A stretch of DNA of 64,000 bases from Bacteroidota bacterium (GTDB lineage: Bacteria; Bacteroidota; Bacteroidia; Flavobacteriales; Flavobacteriaceae), in NCBI GenBank assembly GCA_024280635.1, contig JAJRPS010000002.1:1-64000 (forward strand), in the 5' to 3' direction. The position numbers and the translations under genes were made by a program. Below, in pieces: positions 1-7,665 of this stretch. The notes below the pieces were generated by a model. It was not told where the DNA came from. It did not search any database and saw only the letters and a list, made by a program, of their open reading frames with translations. Each line of letters opens with the position of its first letter. The stretch's first letter is position 1.

Positions 1-1
1 T

Positions 2-1117
2 AGTGCACAATATCCTTGTGAAAATGGTACCGCAAACGGTTATCCTTGTAATGATTATGACTTAATGAGCCATTTAACTTTTGATGAATTAGGTTTTCCT
101 GGTGCAGAAGGCAATGATTCTTGGGGTTGGACAGATAGCACAACAGGAAAAGAATATGCCTTAATGGGTACCACAAAAGGGACTGCCTTTGTAGATATTT
201 CTGATTCAAACGATCCAATTGTACTCGGTACTTTAGCTACAGCAACGGTAACTAATATTTGGAGAGACATTAAAATTTATCAAGACCACGCTTTTATTGT
301 TAGTGAAGCAGCAGGTCATGGTATGCAAGTTTTTGATTTAACACGCTTGCGCAATGTAGCCAATCCGCCAGAAGTATTTACAGCAGACGCACATTATACT
401 GGTTTTGGAAAAGCACATAATATTGTAATTAATAAAGATTCAGGATATGCTTACGTTGTGGGTACGGATACTTTTTTAGGAAAAACACACATGGTAAACA
501 TTCAAAACCCAACAAATCCAGTTGGAGTGGGTGAAATACCAGATTATGCACATGATGCACAAGTATTAAACTATAATGGTCCAGATGCTGATTATGCGGG
601 CAGAGAAATTTTTATTGGTAGTAATGAAAATATTGTAGCCATTGTTGATATTACCGATAAAGCAAATCCAACGGTGATATCAACGATTACCTATCCAAAT
701 ATTGGTTATACACATCAAGGATGGTTTACGGAAAATAGAAAATATTTTATTGTAGGTGATGAATTAGATGAGTTAAACTTTGGAAACAATACCAGAACCA
801 TTGTTTTTAATTTTGAAGATTTAGATAACCCTGTTTTACATTTTGAATACACTACTAATAATGGTGCAATTGACCATAATTTATATACGGTAGGTAATTT
901 AATGTATCAAGCCAATTATACATCAGGAGTGCGTGTAGTAGATATTTCGGGTATTGATAATAGCACTTTTACTGAGGTTGGTTTTTTTGACACCTATCCA
1001 GCAAATGATAATACTAGTTTTCATGGTGCATGGAATGTATACCCATACTTTGTAAGTGGTAATATTTTAATAAGTGATATTGAAGGTGGTTTGTTTATTG
1101 TTAGAAAATCAATTTAA
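2..1117 (+). CDS. Choice-of-anchor-B (LVIVD-type) beta-propeller protein, 5' end outside window
   Basis: The reading frame is open from the first bases of the window (S-A-Q-Y-P-C onward), so the true start and the signal peptide lie upstream; the SAQ residues look like a signal peptidase I site. The protein repeats short blades of the form VDISDxxxPxxLG and VFDLTRLRNVANPPE, the hallmark of choice-of-anchor-B/LVIVD propeller proteins exported in Bacteroidota. It ends at VRKSI, directly after the last blade, with no T9SS sorting domain, unlike the tandem paralogue 131 bp downstream. The two share WGWTDSTT, RLRNVANPPE and NGPDADY motifs, so they arose by duplication. Substrate and ligand are unknown. 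Family assignment is confident; function is not. Confidence 0.85.
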   Translation, partial: SAQYPCENGTANGYPCNDYDLMSHLTFDELGFPGAEGNDSWGWTDSTTGKEYALMGTTKGTAFVDISDSNDPIVLGTLATATVTNIWRDIKIYQDHAFIVSEAAGHGMQVFDLTRLRNVANPPEVFTADAHYTGFGKAHNIVINKDSGYAYVVGTDTFLGKTHMVNIQNPTNPVGVGEIPDYAHDAQVLNYNGPDADYAGREIFIGSNENIVAIVDITDKANPTVISTITYPNIGYTHQGWFTENRKYFIVGDELDELNFGNNTRTIVFNFEDLDNPVLHFEYTTNNGAIDHNLYTVGNLMYQANYTSGVRVVDISGIDNSTFTEVGFFDTYPANDNTSFHGAWNVYPYFVSGNILISDIEGGLFIVRKSI

Positions 1118-1248
1118 AACCTTACTCTAAATCTGTTAGAAAATTTATTTAAATAGATGTTTTGTAGTAAATGTTATAAATCATCTACTTATAAATGTAT
1201 ATTTTAGTAACCAATATAATATAATTAATCCCCAAATTAATTTTAACA

Positions 1249-2702
1249 ATGATAAATAAAATAACATATATACTGCTCCTAATAAGTAGTATAGGTTTTA
1301 CGCAAACCAATTGTGTTTCCAATATGGCTGGAAGTTACCCTTGTAATGACTATGATTTGATGAGTCATTACAATAAAAACACATTAAGCACAAATGACGG
1401 TAGTGATATTTGGGGTTGGACCGATAGCACTACAAATAAAGAATACGCCTTGATGACCTTTGAAGATAAAATTTGCTTTTTAGATGTTACGGATGCTATG
1501 AATCCAATTTATTTAGGGTTTGTAAATACAAACGCAGGAGTACATTATTGGCGAGATGTAAAAGTATATAATAATACCGCTTATATTGTAGCAGATCAAG
1601 TAGGTGCACATGGTGTGCAAGTATTTGATTTAGAACGCTTGCGTAATGTAGCGAATCCTCCTGAAAATTTTGCTCCAGACACTGTTTTAACAGCAGGTTT
1701 TGGGGGTTCAACCATTGGAAGTTGCCACATATTGTGATTAATGAAAGTATTGCTATGGCATATGTTGTTGGTTGTAATAGTGCTAATAATGGAGCTGTTA
1801 TGGCATTAGATTTGTCAAATAGATTAAACCCTGTTGCAGTAGGGCAAGATGCAAATAATGGATATTCTCATGACGCACAGGTAGTAACCTATAATGGTCC
1901 TGATGCGGATTATACGGGTAAACAAATAATGGTTTCTAGTAATGAAAGTGAGGTAGTGTTTTTAGATGTTACAGATCCTACAAACATGATAACTATTTCC
2001 ACAATAAGCTATACCAATGCAGCTTATGTACATCAAGGGTGGTTTACAGAAGACCTAAAATACGTACTAATAGGAGATGAATTAGACGAACAAAACTTTG
2101 GAAACAATACTAAAACAATTATTTTAGATGTAAATGATTTAGATAATCCATTTGTAAAAAACATCTATGAAAATCCAACAACAGAGGCAATTGATCATAA
2201 TATTTATGTAAAAGGAAATCTTGCATTTGAAGCCAATTATAGAGCAGGAATGCGTGTGCTGGATGTTTCAGACATTGCCAATGGTAATTTATCTGAAGTA
2301 GGCTATTTTGATACGTATCCCACAAGTAATTCCGCTCAATTTAATGGTGCTTGGAGTATCTATCCTTATTTTGAAAGTGGCAATATATTGATAAGTGATA
2401 TTGAAGGCGGTTTGTTCGTAGTTCGTAAATCGGGCACATTGGCAGTTGGAGATGAGGTTTTTAACCCGTCTGAATTCACTATTTTTCCTAACCCAGCAAC
2501 AGCAAAGATAAAAGTAGTGTCAAAAAATAAAAATATCTCTCAAGTAGTTTTATATAATATTTTAGGACAAGAGGTTATATCGATAAAAAATAACACTCAT
2601 TTTAAAAATGTTTTAATAAACGTATCTGGTTTAAATGAAGGTGTTTATGTTTTAAAGATAAACAATTCAATAGCTAAAAAAATAGTAATAAATAGAAGCT
2701 AA
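1249..2702 (+). pseudogene. Second choice-of-anchor-B propeller protein with T9SS domain, interrupted by a -1 frameshift
   Basis: The gene starts with a signal peptide (MINKITYILLLISSIGFTQ) and runs in one frame to a TGA at 1735-1737. It resumes in another frame (IVINESIAMAYVVG) to 2702. At 1726-1734 the DNA reads cacatattgtg. Adding one A (cacaatattgtg) restores GSCHNIVINE, matching AHNIVIN in the upstream copy, so a single base has been lost there. The C-terminal part is otherwise intact and ends in a T9SS type A sorting domain (FPNPATAK, then ILGQEV and GVYVLKI). Restored length would be about 485 residues. This is either a recent inactivation or a sequencing error; no other damage is visible, which suggests recency. 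It is listed as a pseudogene on the sequence as given. Confidence 0.8.
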
Positions 2703-2728
2703 ATACGTTGTAAAATAAAAAGTTGATT

Positions 2729-4072
2729 ATGGTAAAAATAATAAATACAGTGTTATGTTGCTCTTTATTTTTCATTTTAGGATGTAAAAGTGATGATGAC
2801 GCAGGTGTAACACCACCAACCACACAAATTACAAATACAGTCACTAGCATTTCAAATTACGGAGGATCAAGAAATGATGCATATACAGCTGTAGTTGCAA
2901 CTAATGATGGTGGATATATTGTTACAGGATATACCCAAAGTATAGACGGTGATATTACCGACAAAACAGTAGAAGAATTTGATTACTGGGCAGTAAAATA
3001 CGCTGCGGATGATACCTTACAATGGTCAAAAACTTATGGAGGCAGTCAAGATGATAGAGCCAGTCAAATTATACAAACTACTGATGGAGGTTATGCCCTT
3101 ATTGGATACAGTAAAAGTAACGACCTAGATGTTATTGGAAATCAAGGTCAAAAAGACTTTTGGATGTTAAAAATAGACGCTTCAGGAAGTATCTCTTGGC
3201 AAAAAGACTTTGGATTTAGTGGTAACGATAAAGGTATTACCTTAATACAAACAACTGATGATGGCTACCTTTTAGGTGGTATAATAGACGTTACCGCTTC
3301 TGGAGGTTTGGGAACCGATAAAAACCTGCAAATTAACCATGCAGGTGGCGATTATTGGGTAATTAAACTCGATGCATCTGGAATCAAACAATGGCGAAAA
3401 TTTTATGGTGGCGGACAAACCGACACCCTAAATGATATGATTCAAACTCCCGATGGTGGATTTTTATTGATAGGAGATTCTGATAGTACAGATGTTGATG
3501 TCAACAACAATAATGGAGGTTACGATTTTTGGGTAGTAAAAATCAGCAATACAGGAACACTTATTTGGGAAAAATCATACGGCGGAAGTGAAATTGAAAA
3601 AGGATATCACATTACCAAAACTAATGATAATAATTATATAGTTGTAGGTGATGCTCGTAGTACCGATGGAGATTTAACTAACTCAAAAGGAAATGCTGAT
3701 GTTTGGGTGCTTAAAATAAACGATGCAGGAAATATTATTTGGCAAAAAAATTATGGAGGCACTAGCTTTGATAGTGCAAGAAGTGTAATTACAGACACTA
3801 ATGGTGGATTTTTCATTACAGGAAGTTCACGTAGTTTAAATATAGATGCTTCATCAAATAAGGGTCAAAATGACGTTTGGATTCTTAAAATAGCTGAAAA
3901 CGGAAACTTAAAATGGCAAAAATCATTAGGAGGCTCACAAATAGATTTTGGATACGGAATTGCTCAATTACAAGACGGTAGTATTGTGGTTGCAGGAGAT
4001 ACTACAAGTGATGATTTTGATTTCCCAAATAATAAAGGATTTAAAGACGCATTAATTATTAAAATAAATTAA
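2729..4072 (+). CDS. Seven-repeat beta-propeller lipoprotein
   Basis: A 447-residue lipoprotein. The signal MVKIINTVLCCSLFFILGC has its lipobox Cys at residue 19, followed by SDDD. The body is seven repeats of about 55-60 residues, each built as TxDGGYxxxGxxxS, then DxWxxKxxxxGxxxWxKxYGG. The first strand (YGGSRND) precedes repeat 1 and the last repeat lacks its final YGG strand, as expected if the propeller is closed by N-terminal strand exchange. Such YGG-repeat proteins are common on Bacteroidota surfaces; no enzyme motif is visible. An in-frame TTG lies 6 bases upstream, but the ATG at 2729 gives the better signal peptide. It sits between the propeller genes and the MbnP/MbnH-like pair, all on the same strand. 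Confidence 0.8.
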   Translation: MVKIINTVLCCSLFFILGCKSDDDAGVTPPTTQITNTVTSISNYGGSRNDAYTAVVATNDGGYIVTGYTQSIDGDITDKTVEEFDYWAVKYAADDTLQWSKTYGGSQDDRASQIIQTTDGGYALIGYSKSNDLDVIGNQGQKDFWMLKIDASGSISWQKDFGFSGNDKGITLIQTTDDGYLLGGIIDVTASGGLGTDKNLQINHAGGDYWVIKLDASGIKQWRKFYGGGQTDTLNDMIQTPDGGFLLIGDSDSTDVDVNNNNGGYDFWVVKISNTGTLIWEKSYGGSEIEKGYHITKTNDNNYIVVGDARSTDGDLTNSKGNADVWVLKINDAGNIIWQKNYGGTSFDSARSVITDTNGGFFITGSSRSLNIDASSNKGQNDVWILKIAENGNLKWQKSLGGSQIDFGYGIAQLQDGSIVVAGDTTSDDFDFPNNKGFKDALIIKIN

Positions 4073-4122
4073 AGTATTGATGTTTAAAAGCTCACATGCT
4101 TACATCTATCAAAAATTAAATT

Positions 4123-4875
4123 ATGAAAAAATATATTTTATTATTCGCAATTACAACAATATTATTTTCTTGCACAAAAGATGATGGGGTTGATTTTACA
4201 ACAACTAGTACACCAATAACCGTAACTTTTACTCAAAATTTTGATGGGGATGCTATTACAGTAAATGAATTTAACAATTTAAGTTATACAAATGCACATG
4301 GCGAAACACTAAGTTTAACACGTTTACGTTATTTAATATCTAAAATTCAATTGCATAAAGCAGATGGTACTACAATTTTATTAAGAGATTATAACTTAGT
4401 AGATGTTACCAATGCTACTAACCTAAGTTTTACTACTACTGATAATATTCCTACAGGCAACTACACGCTTAGTTTTGTTTTTGGTTTTGATGAAGTTGAT
4501 AATCAGCAAAATTATATTCCGCTAAACACTGTTTCTTGGAATTGGCCAGCAATGTTAGGTGGTGGTTATCATTTTATGCAAATGGAAGGAAAATATACCG
4601 CTTCAGGTAGCACTACTCAAGAAATATATGCTTATCACATGGGTACTGCACGTGTAAGTACAGGTGTTTTTGAAGTCAATCATTTTACGGTAAATTTAGG
4701 GGCAGTAACTATTGCTGAAAATCAAAATATAGAAATTAAAATGAATATTGCTGAATGGTATAAAAATCCGTTTATGTGGGATTTAACACAACTAAACAAT
4801 ACACTAATGCCAAATTATACAGCGCAAAAGCACATGCAAGAAAACGGAGCAACCGTATTTAGTTTAGGAAATTAA
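4123..4875 (+). CDS. MbnP-like copper-associated lipoprotein
   Basis: A 250-residue lipoprotein (LFSC lipobox, Cys17, then TKDD). The core resembles the MbnP family: an early VTFTQNFDG strand, LSLTRLRYLISKIQL, then W139-x-W141 and GGGYHFMQMEG with His150 and Glu155, and later AYHMGTA and HFTVNLG. In characterised methanotroph MbnP a Trp is oxidised to kynurenine by the diheme partner MbnH and contributes, with His, to a copper site. Here the next gene is a diheme peroxidase-like lipoprotein, the expected partner. The gene lies 50 bp after the propeller lipoprotein and 84 bp before the peroxidase. Family membership is inferred from motifs and neighbourhood. Which Trp would be modified, and whether copper binds, is unknown. 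Confidence 0.78.
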   Translation: MKKYILLFAITTILFSCTKDDGVDFTTTSTPITVTFTQNFDGDAITVNEFNNLSYTNAHGETLSLTRLRYLISKIQLHKADGTTILLRDYNLVDVTNATNLSFTTTDNIPTGNYTLSFVFGFDEVDNQQNYIPLNTVSWNWPAMLGGGYHFMQMEGKYTASGSTTQEIYAYHMGTARVSTGVFEVNHFTVNLGAVTIAENQNIEIKMNIAEWYKNPFMWDLTQLNNTLMPNYTAQKHMQENGATVFSLGN

Positions 4876-4920
4876 TAGCTTTAATTTACCGATGCAATAA
4901 TATTAAAAATCAATATCGAT

Positions 4921-4928
4921 TACCTTTG
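4921..4928 (+). promoter_or_regulatory. Bacteroidota -7 promoter element (TACCTTTG)
   Basis: A perfect match to the TAnnTTTG consensus, 31 bp before the ATG of the diheme peroxidase-like gene. It suggests that gene has its own promoter in the MbnP-peroxidase gap. No clear -33 TTG element is visible. Confidence 0.5.
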
Positions 4929-4959
4929 TACTAATAAAAATTATCCGTTTTCACGAGTA

Positions 4960-6036
4960 ATGAATATGAAAAAAATAATATACATAATACTAACCTTATT
5001 ACTGACTATTTCTTGTTCAAAAGATGATAGAGGGGTAGCTGCAGTATACGTCCCAACACCAGCACCTTTACAAATACCACAAGTATTTAGTGATAATATT
5101 TTACCACCTATTATTCCTCCTGGAAATCCACAAACGCTAGAGGGAGTGGCTTTGGGTAGAAAATTATTTTATGAGACCCTTTTATCTGCAGATAATACTC
5201 AATCTTGTGCTAGTTGTCATGCACCAGCAAATGCTTTTACAGATGATACCCAGTTTAGTGAAGGTATAGATGGTCTTTTAGGAGCCCGTAATTCGATGCC
5301 AATATTCAATGCCGCATGGAATTATGATAATAAATTCTTTTGGGATGGACGTGAATTTGGATTAGAAATGCAAGCAACAAACCCTGTTGAAAATCCAATA
5401 GAAATGCACAATACGTGGCAAAATGCAGTACAAGCATTACAAAACATAAGTGAATATTCGTTTTTATTTGAACAAGCATTTGGGAGCAGTCAAATCACTA
5501 AAATGAATGTGGTTAAAGCAATCGCGCAATTTGAACGCACACTTATTTCTGCCAATTCTAAATTTGATAGACATTTGCTGGGAACATATACCCTTACTAC
5601 TGCTGAACAAAATGGATTAAATGTGTTTATGGATGAGGCAGCTGGTGATTGTTTTCATTGTCATGGAAACCCCAATAACCCACTTTGGACAGATAATAAA
5701 TTTCATAATAATGCCCTTGATGCTACTTTTACTGATTTAGGATTAGGTGAAATAACCGGAGATCCAAATAATAACGGATGGTTCAAAGCACCTTCTTTGC
5801 GAAATTTATCTTTCACAGCACCATACATGCATGATGGACGGTTCAATACATTGCAAGAGGTTATCAACCATTATAGTGATGGTTTACAAAGCTCCACTAC
5901 TAACGATCCTTTAATGAAAAATGTTTCAGCAGGAGGAAATCATTTAACACCACAACAAAAAAGTGATTTATTGGCTTTTTTATTGAGTTTAAATGACACC
6001 GAATTTATTAACAACCCTAATTTTCAAGAACCATAA
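4960..6036 (+). CDS. Diheme cytochrome c peroxidase / MbnH-like lipoprotein
   Basis: A 358-residue lipoprotein (lipobox Cys19). It has two c-type haem motifs, CASCH at residues 83-87 and CFHCH at 231-235, plus family landmarks: GRKLFYETLLS, the FFWDGR motif, NPVENPIEM, KAPSLRNLSFTAPYMHDGRF and the EVINHY helix. This is the bacterial diheme peroxidase/MauG/MbnH superfamily, acting in the periplasm or at the outer membrane. Length and motifs fit both ordinary cytochrome c peroxidase, which reduces H2O2, and MbnH, which oxidises a Trp of MbnP. The MbnP-like gene immediately upstream favours the MbnH role, but sequence alone does not decide it. Its own TAnnTTTG promoter lies just upstream. Confidence 0.85.
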   Translation: MNMKKIIYIILTLLLTISCSKDDRGVAAVYVPTPAPLQIPQVFSDNILPPIIPPGNPQTLEGVALGRKLFYETLLSADNTQSCASCHAPANAFTDDTQFSEGIDGLLGARNSMPIFNAAWNYDNKFFWDGREFGLEMQATNPVENPIEMHNTWQNAVQALQNISEYSFLFEQAFGSSQITKMNVVKAIAQFERTLISANSKFDRHLLGTYTLTTAEQNGLNVFMDEAAGDCFHCHGNPNNPLWTDNKFHNNALDATFTDLGLGEITGDPNNNGWFKAPSLRNLSFTAPYMHDGRFNTLQEVINHYSDGLQSSTTNDPLMKNVSAGGNHLTPQQKSDLLAFLLSLNDTEFINNPNFQEP

Positions 6037-6087
6037 AAATATAGTAAGGTATTGCCCTTATAGTCAATAATATTATTACAATGAAAA

Positions 6088-6492
6088 ATGAATAAAATAG
6101 AACACATTGGTATTGCCGTTAAAAATTTAGAAGAATCCAACCAATTGTTTGCAAAATTGTTTGGTAAACCTCATTATAAAATGGAAGAAGTGAAAAGTGA
6201 AGGTGTGAAAACTTCTTTTTTTCAGGTCGGTGAAAACAAAATAGAATTATTAGAAGCAACAAAAGAGGGTAGTCCAATAGCTAAGTTTGTCGCTAAAAAA
6301 GGAGAGGGTATCCATCATATCGCTTTTGATGTTACTGATATTCAAGCAGAGGTAATTCGTTTGCAAAAAGAAGGCTTTGTTATTTTAAACGAAGCACCTA
6401 AAAAAGGAGCAGATAACAAATTAGTTGTTTTCTTACACCCAAAAGGAACTAACGGAGTTTTAGTAGAGTTATGTCAAGAAATAAAAAAATAA
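6088..6492 (+). CDS. mce: Methylmalonyl-CoA epimerase
   Basis: A 134-residue vicinal-oxygen-chelate protein that interconverts the R and S epimers of methylmalonyl-CoA in the propionate-succinate route, in the cytoplasm. The VOC metal ligands are visible: His6 in KIEHIGIAV, Gln47, His76/77 in GIHHIAFDV and Glu127 in VLVELCQE. The short length, N-terminal IEHIGIAVKNLEE and HPKGTNGVLVEL close to the C-terminus are typical of Mce rather than of lactoylglutathione lyase. The mutase genes mutA/mutB are not in the window. The gene stands alone, 51 bp after the peroxidase gene and upstream of a tRNA. Confidence 0.88.
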   Translation: MNKIEHIGIAVKNLEESNQLFAKLFGKPHYKMEEVKSEGVKTSFFQVGENKIELLEATKEGSPIAKFVAKKGEGIHHIAFDVTDIQAEVIRLQKEGFVILNEAPKKGADNKLVVFLHPKGTNGVLVELCQEIKK

Positions 6493-6516
6493 TTTGGTGT
6501 ATCTATAAATAAGTAG

Positions 6517-6524
6517 TATTATTG
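6517..6524 (+). promoter_or_regulatory. Probable -7 promoter element for the tRNA (TATTATTG)
   Basis: One mismatch to TAnnTTTG, 14 bp before the tRNA. A TTG at 6493-6495 could serve as a -33 element at roughly the expected distance. Confidence 0.4.
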
Positions 6525-6537
6525 CACCCATAAAACC

Positions 6538-6611
6538 GGTCCCATAGCTCAGTTGGTTAGAGCATCTGACTCATAATCAGAGGGTCCCAGGTTCGAGCCC
6601 TGGTGGGACCA
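6538..6611 (+). tRNA. tRNA with CAT anticodon (Met elongator or Ile2)
   Basis: A full cloverleaf can be drawn: acceptor GGTCCCA/TGGGACC, D arm GCTC-loop-GAGC with AGTTGGTTA, anticodon stem TCTGA/TCAGA with loop CTCATAA, and T arm CCAGG-TTCGAGC-CCTGG, then discriminator A. CCA is not encoded. The anticodon is CAT. Without comparing the other CAT tRNAs of the genome, this could be elongator Met or the lysidine-modified Ile2 tRNA. It is not the initiator, because the 1-72 pair is G-C and the three G-C pairs at the base of the anticodon stem are missing. Confidence 0.95.
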
Positions 6612-6703
6612 CTTCGTTAATAAATAAAAGTGTTAAAATAAAAAATAAAAATTATCTTATTTTTATTTGGTATTCTCATTGTTTTTTATAAATTTACACA
6701 ACT

Positions 6704-6919
6704 ATGAAAGTTAAAAAGAATAAATCCTTACAGTTTTTGCTTACTATCATACTTCTTTTAGTAGTATGTACTAGTTATGCTATTGTTGCGCCATCTCCAC
6801 CACAACCGTTAGCGCCTAATGGCCCAGGACCTGGACTAGTGCCAATTGACGGTGGGATTGCAATACTGTTAGCTGCAGGTGTAGCGTATGGGATTAAAAA
6901 AATAAAACAAAAAAATTAG
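6704..6919 (+). CDS. Small PID-CTERM sorting-domain protein
   Basis: A 71-residue protein with an N-terminal hydrophobic signal (residues 9-24, ending near SYA), a Pro/Gly-rich linker (PSPPQPLAPNGPGPG), then PIDGG at residues 47-51, a hydrophobic helix (IAILLAAGVAYG) and a basic tail KKIKQK. This tripartite tail is the PID-CTERM sorting signal described in Bacteroidota, analogous to PEP-CTERM and thought to be processed by an exosortase-like enzyme. Nothing else is left once signal and tail are removed, so the mature product would be only about 20 residues. No exosortase gene is in the window. It is divergent in character from its metabolic neighbours and is followed by a strong bidirectional terminator. 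Confidence 0.8.
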   Translation: MKVKKNKSLQFLLTIILLLVVCTSYAIVAPSPPQPLAPNGPGPGLVPIDGGIAILLAAGVAYGIKKIKQKN

Positions 6920-6945
6920 ATGTCGAATAAATGGTATCTTTTATA

Positions 6946-6985
6946 ATAAAAAGAGGAAAACAAATATTTGTTTTCCTCTTTTTAT
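6946..6985. terminator. Bidirectional intrinsic terminator
   Basis: A nearly loop-less perfect palindrome (arms around AAGAGGAAAACAAAT at 6951-6965) flanked by A and T runs, between the converging PID-CTERM gene and ribE. It can terminate both. Confidence 0.85.
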
Positions 6986-6994
6986 GTAGTAACC

Positions 6995-7582
6995 TTATCT
7001 GATGCTATATAGTTTGGCTATGTATTTTCCAATAACATCAAATTCTAGATTAACCAAGCTTCTAACGGTTACACTATTTAAAGTTGTATTCTCTAAAGTA
7101 TAGGGTATTATAGCAACACTAAACTCATTCTTTTTTGAGTTTACTACCGTTAAACTAATTCCATTTATTGTAATAGATCCTTTTTCAATCGTTACGTTGC
7201 CTAAAGTAGCATCGTATTGAAAAGTAAAAATAGTACTGCCGTCTTCTCTGATAATTCCAGTACATGTTGCAGTTTGATCTACATGCCCTTGTACAATGTG
7301 TCCGTCTAAATGTGCACCCAATTGCATGCCTCTTTCTAAATTGATAAAATCATCTTTTTTAAAATTATTTAAGGTTGTTTTTTGAAGGGTTTCGTGAATA
7401 GCGGTCACCGTATAGGTGTCGTCTTCAATTTTTATAACAGTTAAACAGACACCATTGTGCGCTACACTTTGATCTATTTTTAATTCATTTGTAAAATTAC
7501 AATGTATGGTAAAGTGTATATTACCACCTTCTTTTTCAATTTTTACAATTTTTCCGATACTTTCAACGATTCCTGTAAACAT
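6995..7582 (-). CDS. ribE: Riboflavin synthase alpha chain
   Basis: A 195-residue enzyme that dismutates two 6,7-dimethyl-8-ribityllumazine molecules to riboflavin. It shows the canonical MFTGIVE start and two tandem lumazine-binding barrels, the first with VAHNGVCLTV and the second with ITINGISLTVV, plus GAHLDGHIVQGHVD joining them. Length matches the family (about 195-215). It stands alone, without other rib genes nearby, between a bidirectional terminator and its own promoter at 7615-7622. No FMN riboswitch was seen in the short leader. Confidence 0.95.
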   Translation of the reverse strand: MFTGIVESIGKIVKIEKEGGNIHFTIHCNFTNELKIDQSVAHNGVCLTVIKIEDDTYTVTAIHETLQKTTLNNFKKDDFINLERGMQLGAHLDGHIVQGHVDQTATCTGIIREDGSTIFTFQYDATLGNVTIEKGSITINGISLTVVNSKKNEFSVAIIPYTLENTTLNSVTVRSLVNLEFDVIGKYIAKLYSIR

Positions 7583-7614
7583 GCTAATAAATAATTAGTT
7601 ACTTTTGTGAGTGT

Positions 7615-7622
7615 CAAAAATA
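7615..7622 (-). promoter_or_regulatory. -7 promoter element of ribE (TATTTTTG)
   Basis: A perfect TAnnTTTG match on the minus strand, 32 bp upstream of the ribE start codon. Confidence 0.55.
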
Positions 7623-7665
7623 CGTAATTTTACGGCATTACGCTAAACCACCATTCAATAAAAAT

